Assembly (NCBI RefSeq): GCF_030866745.1
Contig: NZ_CP133016.1
Location: 930,001 to 994,000 of the forward strand
DNA from: Sphingomonas flavescens
GTDB taxonomy: Bacteria > Pseudomonadota > Alphaproteobacteria > Sphingomonadales > Sphingomonadaceae
Reading direction: 5' to 3'
DNA length: 64,000 nt
A program made the translations under genes and the position numbers. Positions 26,400 through 35,396 of this stretch are shown here, one piece after another (position 1 is the first letter of the stretch; each line of letters opens with the position of its first letter). The notes under the pieces are model-generated. The model was not told the DNA's origin, made no database searches, and saw nothing but the letters and a program-made list of their open reading frames with translations.

Positions 26400-27131
26400 T
26401 TAGGCCGGGCGGCGGACCACCGCGACCAAGCTCACGCCGAACGGCAGCGGGACCCGGCCGATCAGTCCCGCCTCCGCGCCGAATACCCGCTTCAGTGCAC
26501 CGTTGACCGGCCTGCTCGGCAGCTGGTCGTCGGCGCTCTCGCGGCGGGTCATCTTTCCCACTGCCCGCGCGGCGGCGATCAGCGGGAACAGCAGGCTGTT
26601 GAAATAGCTCAGCAGCTGCACTTCCAGCCCGGCACGCAGGAACAGGTCGGCCAGCTGCGCACGCGTGTATCGGCGGAAATGGTGGTGGGCCGCGTCGTGC
26701 GCGCTCCACATCCACGGGTTTGCCGGGACGCTCAGCAGCAATGCGCCGCCTGGCTTCAGCCGTCGGTGGATCGCTCGCAGCGAGGCGAGGTCGTCCGGCA
26801 CATGCTCGAGCACGTCGAGCAGGGCGATGAGGTCGTAGGCATTGCGCTCGAACATCGACAGGTCGGGCAGCTTGGCTTCCTTGACCGTTCCCGGATGCCG
26901 CGCGTTTGCCAGCGTCCGCGCCGAATGGTCGAGCTCGCTCGCCTCGACGGAGCCGAACGCCTTCAGCATCGGGATGTTGTGCCCGGTCCCGCACCCGACT
27001 TCCAGGATGCGCGCGTCCTGCGGCGGGCGAACCACCCGCCTGATCAGGTTGTCGAGGATGCGCCGGCGGGCGATGAACCACCAATGATGCTGGTCCAGTT
27101 CAGCCATGCGATCGAAGACGGCGCGTTCCAT
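26400..27131 (-). CDS. SAM-dependent methyltransferase (243 aa)
   Basis: Class I methyltransferase fold: motif I ILEVGCGTGHNIPML, acidic SELDHSAR, motif IV DLIALLDVLEHVPDD, then LKPGGALLLSVPANPWMW. The N-terminal HHWWFIARRRILDNLI and FRRYTRAQLADLFLRAGL segments are typical of methyltransferases found with polyprenyl-phosphate sugar transferases. It is divergent from the glycosyltransferase at 27227, and the two may modify the same lipid-linked sugar. The substrate is not predictable from sequence. Confidence 0.85.
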   Translation of the reverse strand: MERAVFDRMAELDQHHWWFIARRRILDNLIRRVVRPPQDARILEVGCGTGHNIPMLKAFGSVEASELDHSARTLANARHPGTVKEAKLPDLSMFERNAYDLIALLDVLEHVPDDLASLRAIHRRLKPGGALLLSVPANPWMWSAHDAAHHHFRRYTRAQLADLFLRAGLEVQLLSYFNSLLFPLIAAARAVGKMTRRESADDQLPSRPVNGALKRVFGAEAGLIGRVPLPFGVSLVAVVRRPA

Positions 27132-27226
27132 TCATTCCCCCCGTTGCCGCTCCGTCTTTCGCGACAACAGGTAAAGGTCTCGTAAACCATTCCGCCCTAG
27201 CTTCGCCAGCAACAGGGGAGGACAAG

Positions 27227-28264
27227 TTGGCCGCTCAGCGGAAGAAACTGGCGATCGCGCCATCACCGGCGATGGGCGACCTGCATGCCCAACTGGTCAA
27301 GCGCGGCATGGTCGCGCCGCTCCTCACGGTCGTCGTCCCGGTCAAGAATGAGGAAATGGCGATCCTGCCCTTCGTCGAGCGCGTCGGTGCGATCCTCGAG
27401 GAAACGGCCGAGGGCGCCGGATGGGAGATCCTGTTCGTTGACGACGGCAGCACCGACGCCACGCTCGCCGCCATCGTCGCCGCCAACCTCGAGGACCCCC
27501 GCGTCCGCGCGCTCTCGCTGTCGCGCAACTTCGGCAAGGAAGCCGCGCTCAGCGCCGGCCTCGACCACGCGCGCGGCAACGCCGTCATCCCAATGGACGT
27601 CGATATGCAGGACCCGCCCGAGGTGCTGCCCGAGATGGTCGCCAAATGGCGCGAAGGCCATGAAATGGTGTTCGGCGTCCGCCGCTGCCGCCAGAGCGAC
27701 AGCTTCGCCAAGCGCCTCACCGCCGGCCTCTATTATCGCGCCCACAACATGGTCGCCACCGACAAAATCCCGGAGAATGCGGGCGACTTCCGGCTGATGG
27801 ACCGCAAGGTCGTCGACGTCATCCGCGCAATGCCCGAGCGCAACCGCTTCATGAAGGGACTGTTCGCCTGGGCGGGCTTCCGCCAGGCCGCCGTCGAATA
27901 TGACCGCACCGAGCGCGAGACCGGCACCAGCAAGTTCAACTACTGGAAGCTTTGGACACTCGCCCTCGACGGCATCACCAGCGCGTCGACCGTGCCGCTG
28001 CGCATCTGGAGCTATATCGGCGCGCTGGTCGCCCTGTTCGCTATTGGCTTCGCGGGGTGGCTGACGATCCAGACGATGATCTTCGGCAACCCGGTCCCGG
28101 GCTACGCGTCGCTGATGACCTCGGTGCTGTTCCTCGGCGGCATCCAGCTCATCTCGCTCGGCGTGCTCGGCGAATATGTCGGCCGCATCCTTACCGAGAC
28201 CAAGCAGCGCCCGCTTTATGTCGTGCGCGACACCGTGGGCATTGAATCGGAGCTGTTTCGCTAG
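27227..28264 (+). CDS. Family 2 glycosyltransferase, polyprenyl-phosphate sugar synthase type (345 aa)
   Basis: It probably transfers a sugar from a nucleotide donor to polyprenyl phosphate at the inner membrane (DPM1/GtrB/ArnC-like). The start is an unusual TTG at 27227 with a strong GGGGAGG upstream and no better alternative. The GT-A domain shows TVVVPVKNEE, LFVDDGSTDAT, the DVDMQDPPE metal/donor motif and GTSKFNYWKLWTLALDGI. Two C-terminal membrane helices follow (IGALVALFAIGFAGWLTIQ and SVLFLGGIQLISLGVLGEYVGRIL). The stop overlaps convergent radA by 4 nt. Confidence 0.87.
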   Translation: MAAQRKKLAIAPSPAMGDLHAQLVKRGMVAPLLTVVVPVKNEEMAILPFVERVGAILEETAEGAGWEILFVDDGSTDATLAAIVAANLEDPRVRALSLSRNFGKEAALSAGLDHARGNAVIPMDVDMQDPPEVLPEMVAKWREGHEMVFGVRRCRQSDSFAKRLTAGLYYRAHNMVATDKIPENAGDFRLMDRKVVDVIRAMPERNRFMKGLFAWAGFRQAAVEYDRTERETGTSKFNYWKLWTLALDGITSASTVPLRIWSYIGALVALFAIGFAGWLTIQTMIFGNPVPGYASLMTSVLFLGGIQLISLGVLGEYVGRILTETKQRPLYVVRDTVGIESELFR

Positions 28265-29628
28265 CGCCCGAGAATCTGATCGACCAACTGCCGCAAGTTC
28301 GCGAACTCGCTGAGCCGCAAACCATCCGCACCCTTCGCGCCCTTCGGCACCCAGCCTTGCTCGAACCCCAGCTTCGCCGCTTCCTTCAGCCGCAGCCCCA
28401 TGTGCGCGACCGGACGGATTTCGCCCGACAGCGCGATCTCGCCAAGCACCACGCTCTCGCTTGGCACGGGCCGCTCGGACATCGCCGACACCAGCGCGGC
28501 GGCCACCGCCAGGTCCGCCGCGGGATCGCTCAGCCGATAACCACCCGCGACATTCAGATAGACCTCCGCCGTCGCGAAGCTCAGCCCGCAGCGCGCCTCC
28601 AGCACCGCCAGGATCATGGCCAGCCGTCCGCTGTCCCAGCCGACTGCCGCACGCCGCGGCGTGGCGCCCGTCGCCAGCCGCACCGTCAGCGCCTGAATCT
28701 CGACCAGCACCGGGCGCGTACCTTCCATCGCCGGGAACACGCTCGTGCCGCTGACCGGCTCGCCGCGGTGCGTCAGGAACAAAGCCGACGGGTTGGGCAC
28801 CTCGGTCAGCCCCTGCCCTTCCATCGCGAACACGCCGATCTCGTCGGTGCCGCCGAAGCGGTTCTTGATGGCCCGCATGATGCGATACTGGTGGCTGCGC
28901 TCGCCCTCGAAGCTGAGCACCGTATCGACCATATGCTCCAGCACGCGCGGGCCCGCGATCGACCCGTCCTTGGTGACGTGCCCGACCAGCACCATCGCTA
29001 CGCCGCGCTCCTTGGCAAAGCGCACCAGCTCCTGCGCCGACGCGCGCACCTGGCTGACCGTGCCCGGCGCACCTTCGATCAGGTCCGAATGCATGGTCTG
29101 GATCGAATCAATGATCAGCAGCGCGGGCGCCTCGCCCTCACCCACCGTCGTCAGGATGTCGCGAACGGAGGTTGCCGCCGCCAGCCGCACCGGCGCGCTG
29201 CCAAGCCCCAGCCGCACCGCGCGCAACCGCACCTGCTCCGCTGATTCCTCGCCCGAGACATAAATGACGGGGCGCCCCGAACTTGCCAGCTTCGCCGCCA
29301 CTTGCAGAAGCAGCGTGGACTTGCCGATCCCCGGATCGCCGCCGACCAGCATCGCCGACCCCGGCACGATTCCGCCGCCGATCGCCCGGTCGAATTCCGC
29401 GAGCCCGCTCGGCATCCGCTCCGGCAAAGCCGCCGGCGTATCCAGCCCAACCAGCGGAATTGCGCGGCCGCCGCCCTGCAGATTGTGCTTGGCGGCGAAG
29501 ATGCTCGACACCTCGGCGCTCTCCTGCACCAAGGTGTTCCACTCGGCGCAATCGGCGCACTGACCCTGCCAGCGGGAAGTGACCGACCCGCAGGCCTGGC
29601 AGACGTATCGGGACTTGGGCTTCGCCAT
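28261..29628 (-). CDS. radA: DNA repair protein RadA (455 aa)
   Basis: A branch-migration ATPase that aids RecA-mediated recombination. Modules in order: zinc finger CQACGSVTSRWQGQCADC (residues 10-27), RecA-like ATPase with Walker A GGDPGIGKST and Walker B LLIIDSIQTM, the RadA-specific KNRFGGTDEIG motif, and a Lon-protease-like C-terminal domain (ALTVRLATGATPRRAAVGWDSGRLAMILAVLEARCGL). The usual family length is about 455, so it is complete. Divergent from the hydrolase gene. Confidence 0.95.
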   Translation of the reverse strand: MAKPKSRYVCQACGSVTSRWQGQCADCAEWNTLVQESAEVSSIFAAKHNLQGGGRAIPLVGLDTPAALPERMPSGLAEFDRAIGGGIVPGSAMLVGGDPGIGKSTLLLQVAAKLASSGRPVIYVSGEESAEQVRLRAVRLGLGSAPVRLAAATSVRDILTTVGEGEAPALLIIDSIQTMHSDLIEGAPGTVSQVRASAQELVRFAKERGVAMVLVGHVTKDGSIAGPRVLEHMVDTVLSFEGERSHQYRIMRAIKNRFGGTDEIGVFAMEGQGLTEVPNPSALFLTHRGEPVSGTSVFPAMEGTRPVLVEIQALTVRLATGATPRRAAVGWDSGRLAMILAVLEARCGLSFATAEVYLNVAGGYRLSDPAADLAVAAALVSAMSERPVPSESVVLGEIALSGEIRPVAHMGLRLKEAAKLGFEQGWVPKGAKGADGLRLSEFANLRQLVDQILGR

Positions 29629-29725
29629 CGTGCAGCTGGTCTAAACGGTTGAGCAACGGTCGCAACCGCCTTCGATACCATCCGTTCAGCAGTCCGGCGG
29701 GGCGGGCAATCCAGGAGTTTTTTCA

Positions 29726-30610
29726 ATGCCCTATGCAAAGGCCAAGGACGGCACCAAGCTTTATTACAAGGATTGGGGCCGCGGCGATCCCGTCGTCCTG
29801 ATGCACGGCTGGCCGCTGACCGGCGACACGTTCGATGACGCCGCCATGCGCCTCGTCGAAGCCGGCAAGCGCTGCATCATCCCCGACCGTCGCGGCTTCG
29901 GCCGCTCGGACCAGCCGTGGGACGGCCACGATTACGACACCTACGCCGACGACGTCACGGCGGTTCTCGAAGATGCCGGCGTGCAGGAACCGGTGGCGCT
30001 GGTGGGCTTCTCGATGGGCGGCGGCGAGGTCGTGCGCTTCCTCACCAAACAGGGCAAGAACCGCGTCAGCAAGGCCGTGCTGATCAGCTCGGTCGTGCCT
30101 TACATGCTGCAGACCGACGACAATCCGAACGGCGTGCCTCAATCGACTTTCGACGAGATGACCGAGGGCATGAAAAAGGACCGCGAGGACTTCTTCCAGT
30201 CGTTCTTCAAGGACTTCTTCGGTGTTGGCGTCGTCTCGCATCCGGTCAGCGACGGCGTTCTGATGAACGCTTGGCGCCAATCGATGCTGGCTGGCCTGCG
30301 TCCGACGCTCGCCGCGGCCCAGGCCTTCGCGACGACGGATTTCCGTCCTGACCTGAAAAGCTTCGACGGCGTGCCGACGCTCGTCATCCACGGGACGTCG
30401 GACAAGACGGTGCCGATCAATGCCACGGGCCGCGTGGTCGCCGACCAGGTGCCCGGTGCCCAGCTGATCGAATATGACGGCAGCGCGCACGGCTTGTTCG
30501 CCACCGACAAGGAACGGCTGTGCGACGACCTCGTCAGCTTCCTCAGCGGCTCCGGCTCCGGCTCCGTCGGCCAGCAGGCCGAACAGCGCCAGGACGAAGC
30601 CGCTTACTAG
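29726..30610 (+). CDS. Alpha/beta hydrolase, chloroperoxidase-like esterase (294 aa)
   Basis: The fold resembles cofactor-free haloperoxidase/esterases: HGWPLTGDTFDD oxyanion region, nucleophile GFSMGGGE (S96), acid in IHGTSDKTVP, and His in SAHGLFATDKERL. No signal peptide, so it is cytoplasmic. The last 25 residues (SGSGSGSVGQQAEQRQDEAAY) form an extra low-complexity tail. The natural substrate is unknown; the family hydrolyses esters or lactones. It may be followed by nhaA in the same transcript (71 nt gap). Confidence 0.85.
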   Translation: MPYAKAKDGTKLYYKDWGRGDPVVLMHGWPLTGDTFDDAAMRLVEAGKRCIIPDRRGFGRSDQPWDGHDYDTYADDVTAVLEDAGVQEPVALVGFSMGGGEVVRFLTKQGKNRVSKAVLISSVVPYMLQTDDNPNGVPQSTFDEMTEGMKKDREDFFQSFFKDFFGVGVVSHPVSDGVLMNAWRQSMLAGLRPTLAAAQAFATTDFRPDLKSFDGVPTLVIHGTSDKTVPINATGRVVADQVPGAQLIEYDGSAHGLFATDKERLCDDLVSFLSGSGSGSVGQQAEQRQDEAAY

Positions 30611-30681
30611 TCGATCGCGAGGGGAGCGAGAAATCGCTCCCCCCTCTTTTCCCGACGGTGCGTGGTGGCTAACCCGCACCC

Positions 30682-31848
30682 GTGAAACGCTTCGTCCATT
30701 CATTGCTGGAAAGCGAAAGCGGTAGCGGGCTGGTGCTCATCGGCGCCGCCGCATTGGCGCTGCTTATTGCTAACTCCCCGTTAGCGCCGGCCTACTTCGC
30801 GGCGCTTGAACATCATGCGGGGCCGCTCAGCCTTCTGCACTGGATCAACGATGCCGCCATGGCCGTCTTCTTCCTGCTCATCGGACTGGAGATCAAACGC
30901 GAATTCGTTGGCGGTGAGCTTTCGGCCTGGCCGCAACGCGTGCTGCCGGGCCTCGCGGCTGCCGGCGGCATGGTCGTTCCGGCCGCAATCTATCTGATGT
31001 TCAACCGGCACTATCCCGAAAACGTAAGTGGTTGGGCCGTGCCGACGGCCACGGACATCGCTTTCGCACTCGGCGTCCTGTCCTTGTTGGGGTCGCGGAT
31101 ACCGAAATCCTTGAAACTCTTCCTCACCGCGCTGGCGATCATCGATGATCTTGGCGCCGTCGCGATCATCGCGCTGCTATATACTGCCGGCTTGCAGCCG
31201 TTGTGGCTCGCTTCCGCGACACTCGTCATCGCCGTCTTGTGGAGCTTGAACCGGTTCGGCGTCACGCGCCTGTCGCCCTACCTCGTGCTTGGCGCTGTCT
31301 TGTGGTTCCTCGTCCATGAATCTGGAGTCCATGCGACTATTGCAGGGGTGTTGCTGGCGCTGACCATTCCCGTGAAACCGGATCACGCCGCGTCGCCACT
31401 GCACAAGCTGGAGCACTTCCTGCAGCCGTGGGTGGGCTTCATCATCGTGCCGCTGTTCGGGTTTGCCAACGCCGGGGTAAGGTTGAGCGTAGCCGGATTG
31501 GAGGGAGCTGCCCTCCAAGTGCCAATGGGCATCGCCATCGGGCTTTTCGTCGGCAAGCAGCTTGGCGTTTTTTCAATGACCTGGGGGGCGATCAAGCTGG
31601 GCTGGGCGCCGCGTCCCGAAGGAACCTCGTTGCGGCAGCTGTATGGCGTCAGCGTCCTCTGCGGGATCGGCTTCACCATGAGCCTGTTCATCGGCCTCCT
31701 CGCGTTTCCGGAGGCGGCGGAGCTCCAGGGTGGGGTGAAGCTCGGCGTCCTCGCCGGCTCCGTGGCCTCGGCTCTGCTAGGCGTTGCCGTTCTCTTGAAG
31801 CCTTCTTCGCCAAGGGCCAAAATTCCGGTTCCGCCCTCATGGAACTGA
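30682..31848 (+). CDS. nhaA: Na+/H+ antiporter NhaA (388 aa)
   Basis: An inner-membrane antiporter exporting Na+ for protons, important at alkaline pH. The start is GTG at 30682. NhaA landmarks: FFLLIGLEIKREFVGGELS, PTATDIAFALGVLSLLGSRIP, the ion-binding aspartates in IIDDLGAVAIIAL (D155, D156, matching D163/D164 of E. coli), and PLFGFANAGV, IKLGWAPRPEGTSLRQLYGVSVLCGIGFTMSLFIGLLAF. Eleven or twelve hydrophobic helices cover the length. Its 3' end overlaps the next antiporter gene by 10 nt. Confidence 0.95.
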   Translation: MKRFVHSLLESESGSGLVLIGAAALALLIANSPLAPAYFAALEHHAGPLSLLHWINDAAMAVFFLLIGLEIKREFVGGELSAWPQRVLPGLAAAGGMVVPAAIYLMFNRHYPENVSGWAVPTATDIAFALGVLSLLGSRIPKSLKLFLTALAIIDDLGAVAIIALLYTAGLQPLWLASATLVIAVLWSLNRFGVTRLSPYLVLGAVLWFLVHESGVHATIAGVLLALTIPVKPDHAASPLHKLEHFLQPWVGFIIVPLFGFANAGVRLSVAGLEGAALQVPMGIAIGLFVGKQLGVFSMTWGAIKLGWAPRPEGTSLRQLYGVSVLCGIGFTMSLFIGLLAFPEAAELQGGVKLGVLAGSVASALLGVAVLLKPSSPRAKIPVPPSWN

Positions 31849-33062
31849 GTGGCAACGCGCTCGCGCCAATCGGTGCGTTGCTGATCATCGCTTGCCTGAT
31901 CGCCATGCTGACCCGGCGCTTTGGCTGGCCCTACGCGGTCGGGCTTGCGGCAGCCGGCATCGGCATCGCGTCACTGCCGAATGTGCCGACGGTCCCCCTA
32001 TCGCGCGACCTCATCTTCAATATCTTTCTGCCGCCGTTGGTTTTTGAAGCAGCGTTGCAGCTCCGGTGGAAGGAGTTTCGCCGGGAAATGCCCGTTACCC
32101 TGCTATTGGCGTTCCTCGGAGTAGCTTTTGCCGCCGCCGTCGTCGCTGGCGGGATGCACTATTTTCTCTCTTGGTCCTGGCTGGGCGCAGCGCTGTTCGG
32201 CGTATTGATCGCGGCGACTGACCCCGTCAGCGTCATCGCGTCATTCCGTGAGATGAAGGTAGAGCCGCGGCTCAGCCTGTTGGTCGAGTCGGAAAGCCTG
32301 CTCAACGACGGTGTGGTAGCGGTCGCCTTCTCGGTGCTGCTCGGAATTGTCGCGTCGAGCGAGACTACTTCGGCGCTTTCGATCGCGGGAAATTTTGCCT
32401 GGACGCTGGGCGGCGGTGTGCTGATCGGCGCCGCCACGAGTGGTGCGATCTTGATGATGGCGGGACGCACCAGCGATCATCTGGTCGAGATCACCCTGAG
32501 CACAATTGCGGCTTATGGGTCGTTTCTACTAGCCGAACATCTTCACGCATCAGGTGTGCTGGCGTCGCTCACGGCCGGTCTGGTCATCGGCAACATTGGA
32601 TGGATGGGCGCAATTTCGCACAAAGGGCGGCAGCATCTGATGGACGCGTGGGATTTCTTCGCGTTCCTTGCCAATTCGTTCGTTTTCCTGCTGATCGGCA
32701 TGAACGAGGCAACGACTCCTCTCGGTTTGCTGAATTTCACGACGGCGGCCGTCGCGATCGCTCTTGTCCTGCTCGGTCGAGTCGCGGCTGTTTACCCGCT
32801 TTCCGCCGTGTTCACGCGAACGCACCTCGCCGTTCCAATGCGCTACCAGCACATTCTGTTCTGGGGAGGGCTGCGCGGGGCGCTGGCCCTTGCCCTAGCA
32901 CTTGCGCTGCCCCCGGTTCCCGAGCGCACGGCGATTATCCTTACGACCTTTATCGTGGTCGCTTTCTCCCTCTTCGTTCAGGGCCTCACGATGCCCAAGC
33001 TGGTCCGTAGGCTCGGGATCGAATGTGGTGTCAATGACCAGGAAGGGCGTTGCTCCGGCTAG
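31839..33062 (+). CDS. CPA1-family Na+/H+ antiporter (407 aa)
   Basis: The start at ATG 31839 lies inside the end of nhaA, so translation is probably coupled. The membrane domain carries the CPA1 core: ATDPVSVIASF (D128) and ESESLLNDGVVAVAFSVLL, with FLPPLVFEAALQLRWKEFRRE and GGLRGALALALALALPP. It ends shortly after the membrane region, without the long C-terminal regulatory tail of larger homologues. The exact cation and direction need not match NhaA. Two structurally unrelated antiporters co-expressed suggest a shared salt/pH response. Confidence 0.9.
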   Translation: MELSGNALAPIGALLIIACLIAMLTRRFGWPYAVGLAAAGIGIASLPNVPTVPLSRDLIFNIFLPPLVFEAALQLRWKEFRREMPVTLLLAFLGVAFAAAVVAGGMHYFLSWSWLGAALFGVLIAATDPVSVIASFREMKVEPRLSLLVESESLLNDGVVAVAFSVLLGIVASSETTSALSIAGNFAWTLGGGVLIGAATSGAILMMAGRTSDHLVEITLSTIAAYGSFLLAEHLHASGVLASLTAGLVIGNIGWMGAISHKGRQHLMDAWDFFAFLANSFVFLLIGMNEATTPLGLLNFTTAAVAIALVLLGRVAAVYPLSAVFTRTHLAVPMRYQHILFWGGLRGALALALALALPPVPERTAIILTTFIVVAFSLFVQGLTMPKLVRRLGIECGVNDQEGRCSG

Positions 33063-34365
33063 ACCCGCTGGCTACGCGGCTAGGGTGAGCTTCCTCCCCG
33101 AACCGCTGCGAATTCCCGCTTTCCGCGCTTATTGGGTAGCGCGCTTTTCCGCGACGATCGCGCAAATGGCGATGGTCATCGTCATCGGCTGGCAGGTCTA
33201 CGACATCGCCCGGTCCATTCATCAAATGAGCGTGCGCGACGCCTCGCTCCAGCTTGGCCTGATCGGCGTCGCGCAGTTCGTGCCGTTGTTCGCCCTAAGC
33301 CTGATCGCGGGCTGGACCGCCGACCGCGTCGACCGCCGCTGGATCGCGCGCGCCTCGGTCTCGCTGGAGCTGATTTGCGCGGTCGCCTTGGCCTGGCACG
33401 CGCATGCCCAATGGAACAGCCTGCCATTCCTCTACGCAATCGCCGCGCTGCTCGGCGTCGCCCGTGCCTTTGCCGGACCTGCGCTCGGTGCGCTCGCTCC
33501 CAACCTCGTTCCGCGCGACATTCTGCCCCGCGCAATCGCATTGTCCTCGATCGCTTGGCAGGTGGGCACGATCCTCGGTCCAGCGCTCGGCGGTTATCTC
33601 TACGCTGTCAGCCCGCAGACGCCTTACGAGGCTAGCGCGGTCCTGTTCGCGACGTCGCTCTTTTGCCTCTTGCTACTGCCCGTCATCGCCAAGCCGGAGA
33701 TCGACCGCACCCGCTCTCCATGGAAGCAGGTGGTCGATGGCCTGCACTACGTTCGCCAGAACCGCCTCGTGCTCGGCGCGATCAGCCTCGACCTGTTCGC
33801 GGTGCTGTTGGGCGGGGCCACGGCCATGCTTCCGGTATTCGCCCGCGACATCCTTCATGCGGGGCCAGAGGGGCTTGGCCACCTCCGTGCCGCGCCTGCC
33901 GTGGGTGCCACACTCACCGCCATCTGGTTCGCCTTCCGGCCGCTCAAGCACAATGTCGGCGTGAAGATGCTGACCGCCGTCGGCGTCTTCGGCGGGGCGA
34001 CCATCATATTCGGGCTGTCGAGATCCATGCCGCTCAGTCTCCTCTGCCTGGCGCTGCTCGGCGCCGCCGACATGCTCAGCGTGTACGTCCGCCAGTCGCT
34101 GATCCAGCTTTACACACCCGACGCCATGCGCGGCCGCGTGGCGGCCGTGTCGACGCTCTTCATATCCGCCTCGAACGAGATGGGCGAAGCCGAAAGCGGT
34201 TTTCTCGCCGCTCTAGTCGGGCCCGTCGTGGCGGTGGTCGGCGGCGGCATCGGCGCGATCCTCGTTGTTATTGCCTGGTCGCGAATATTCCCGGAATTGC
34301 GCCTTGCACGGACCTTCGAGGCCCCCAATCTGGACGCCACCCCCGCAAAGGAGATCAGCGCATGA
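33034..34365 (+). CDS. MFS transporter, EntS-like exporter family (443 aa)
   Basis: Twelve hydrophobic helices and the MFS loop ADRVDRRWI place it in the major facilitator superfamily; the layout ([28 protein letters not shown] start, [23 protein letters not shown]) is that of the MFS_3/EntS exporter group. Substrate unknown. ATG at 33034 overlaps the previous gene by 29 nt without a ribosome site; a GTG at 33085 just before [11 protein letters not shown] is an equally good or better start. Its stop overlaps cysK as ATGA. Confidence 0.87.
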   Translation: MTRKGVAPARPAGYAARVSFLPEPLRIPAFRAYWVARFSATIAQMAMVIVIGWQVYDIARSIHQMSVRDASLQLGLIGVAQFVPLFALSLIAGWTADRVDRRWIARASVSLELICAVALAWHAHAQWNSLPFLYAIAALLGVARAFAGPALGALAPNLVPRDILPRAIALSSIAWQVGTILGPALGGYLYAVSPQTPYEASAVLFATSLFCLLLLPVIAKPEIDRTRSPWKQVVDGLHYVRQNRLVLGAISLDLFAVLLGGATAMLPVFARDILHAGPEGLGHLRAAPAVGATLTAIWFAFRPLKHNVGVKMLTAVGVFGGATIIFGLSRSMPLSLLCLALLGAADMLSVYVRQSLIQLYTPDAMRGRVAAVSTLFISASNEMGEAESGFLAALVGPVVAVVGGGIGAILVVIAWSRIFPELRLARTFEAPNLDATPAKEISA

Positions 34366-35288
34366 AGGCCGCCAACATCCTCGAGACGATCGGCAAGACT
34401 CCGGTTATCCGGCTCAATCGACTGTTCGGCGATCGCGCGGAAGTCTGGGTCAAGTCTGAACGCGCCAACCCCGGCGGCTCGATCAAGGACCGCATCGCAC
34501 TGGCGATGATCGAGGACGCGGAGCGCAGCGGCAAGCTCAAGCCCGGCGGAACGATCATCGAGCCCACCTCAGGCAACACCGGCATCGGCCTTGCCATGGT
34601 CGCCGCGGTCAAGGGCTACAAATTGATCCTCGTCATGCCCGACAGCATGAGCGTCGAGCGGCGTCGCCTGATGCTCGCTTATGGTGCCGAGTTCGAGCTG
34701 ACGGACAAGGCCAAGGGCATGAAAGGGGCGGTCGAGCGGGCCGAGCAACTAATCGCGGAGAACCCCGGCAGCTGGATGCCCCGGCAGTTCGACAATCCCG
34801 CCAACGTCGAAGTGCACCGCAACACGACCGCTCAGGAAATTCTCGAAGATTTCGCTGATAATCCGCCCGATTATTTGATCACCGGTGTCGGCACCGGGGG
34901 ACATATCACCGGCTGCGCGGAAGTCCTGAAGAAGGCCTGGCCCAACCTGAAGGTGTTCGCGGTGGAGCCGGCCTTGTCTGCGCTGCTGACAGGCGGTCCT
35001 CCGGGGCCCCATCCAATCCAGGGCCTCGGCGCGAATTTCATCCCGAGCATCCTCAACCGCGAGGTGCTGGACGGCGTGATCGACGTCGACGCCGGTCAGG
35101 CGAAGGAAATGGCTCGCCGCGCTGCGAGCGAAGAGGGAATCCTCATTGGTATTTCGTCCGGCGCATCCTTGGCAGCGATCGAGCAAAAGCTGCCCGAACT
35201 CGCCGACAAGCCGCGCATCCTGACCTTCAACTACGACACGGGCGAGCGCTATCTGTCGGTGCCTGACTTCCTGCCCGAAGAAAGCTAA
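34362..35288 (+). CDS. cysK: Cysteine synthase A (O-acetylserine sulfhydrylase, 308 aa)
   Basis: This PLP enzyme makes cysteine from O-acetylserine and sulfide. Motifs: [13 protein letters not shown] with the PLP lysine, the substrate loop [16 protein letters not shown], the phosphate-binding [10 protein letters not shown], and [10 protein letters not shown] near the end. The protein starts [21 protein letters not shown]. Translation is coupled to the MFS exporter, which could therefore handle cysteine or a related sulfur compound; this is only a context inference. Confidence 0.93.
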   Translation: MKAANILETIGKTPVIRLNRLFGDRAEVWVKSERANPGGSIKDRIALAMIEDAERSGKLKPGGTIIEPTSGNTGIGLAMVAAVKGYKLILVMPDSMSVERRRLMLAYGAEFELTDKAKGMKGAVERAEQLIAENPGSWMPRQFDNPANVEVHRNTTAQEILEDFADNPPDYLITGVGTGGHITGCAEVLKKAWPNLKVFAVEPALSALLTGGPPGPHPIQGLGANFIPSILNREVLDGVIDVDAGQAKEMARRAASEEGILIGISSGASLAAIEQKLPELADKPRILTFNYDTGERYLSVPDFLPEES

Positions 35289-35396
35289 GCTGCGCTTAAC
35301 CCTGCTTCTTCAAGAGCCTGTTAACGGCGTAATGCTAAACACTCTGGATTACTGGGCTCGCGCGCGTTTCGGGCGAGCCGGGAGATCCGAGAAATC

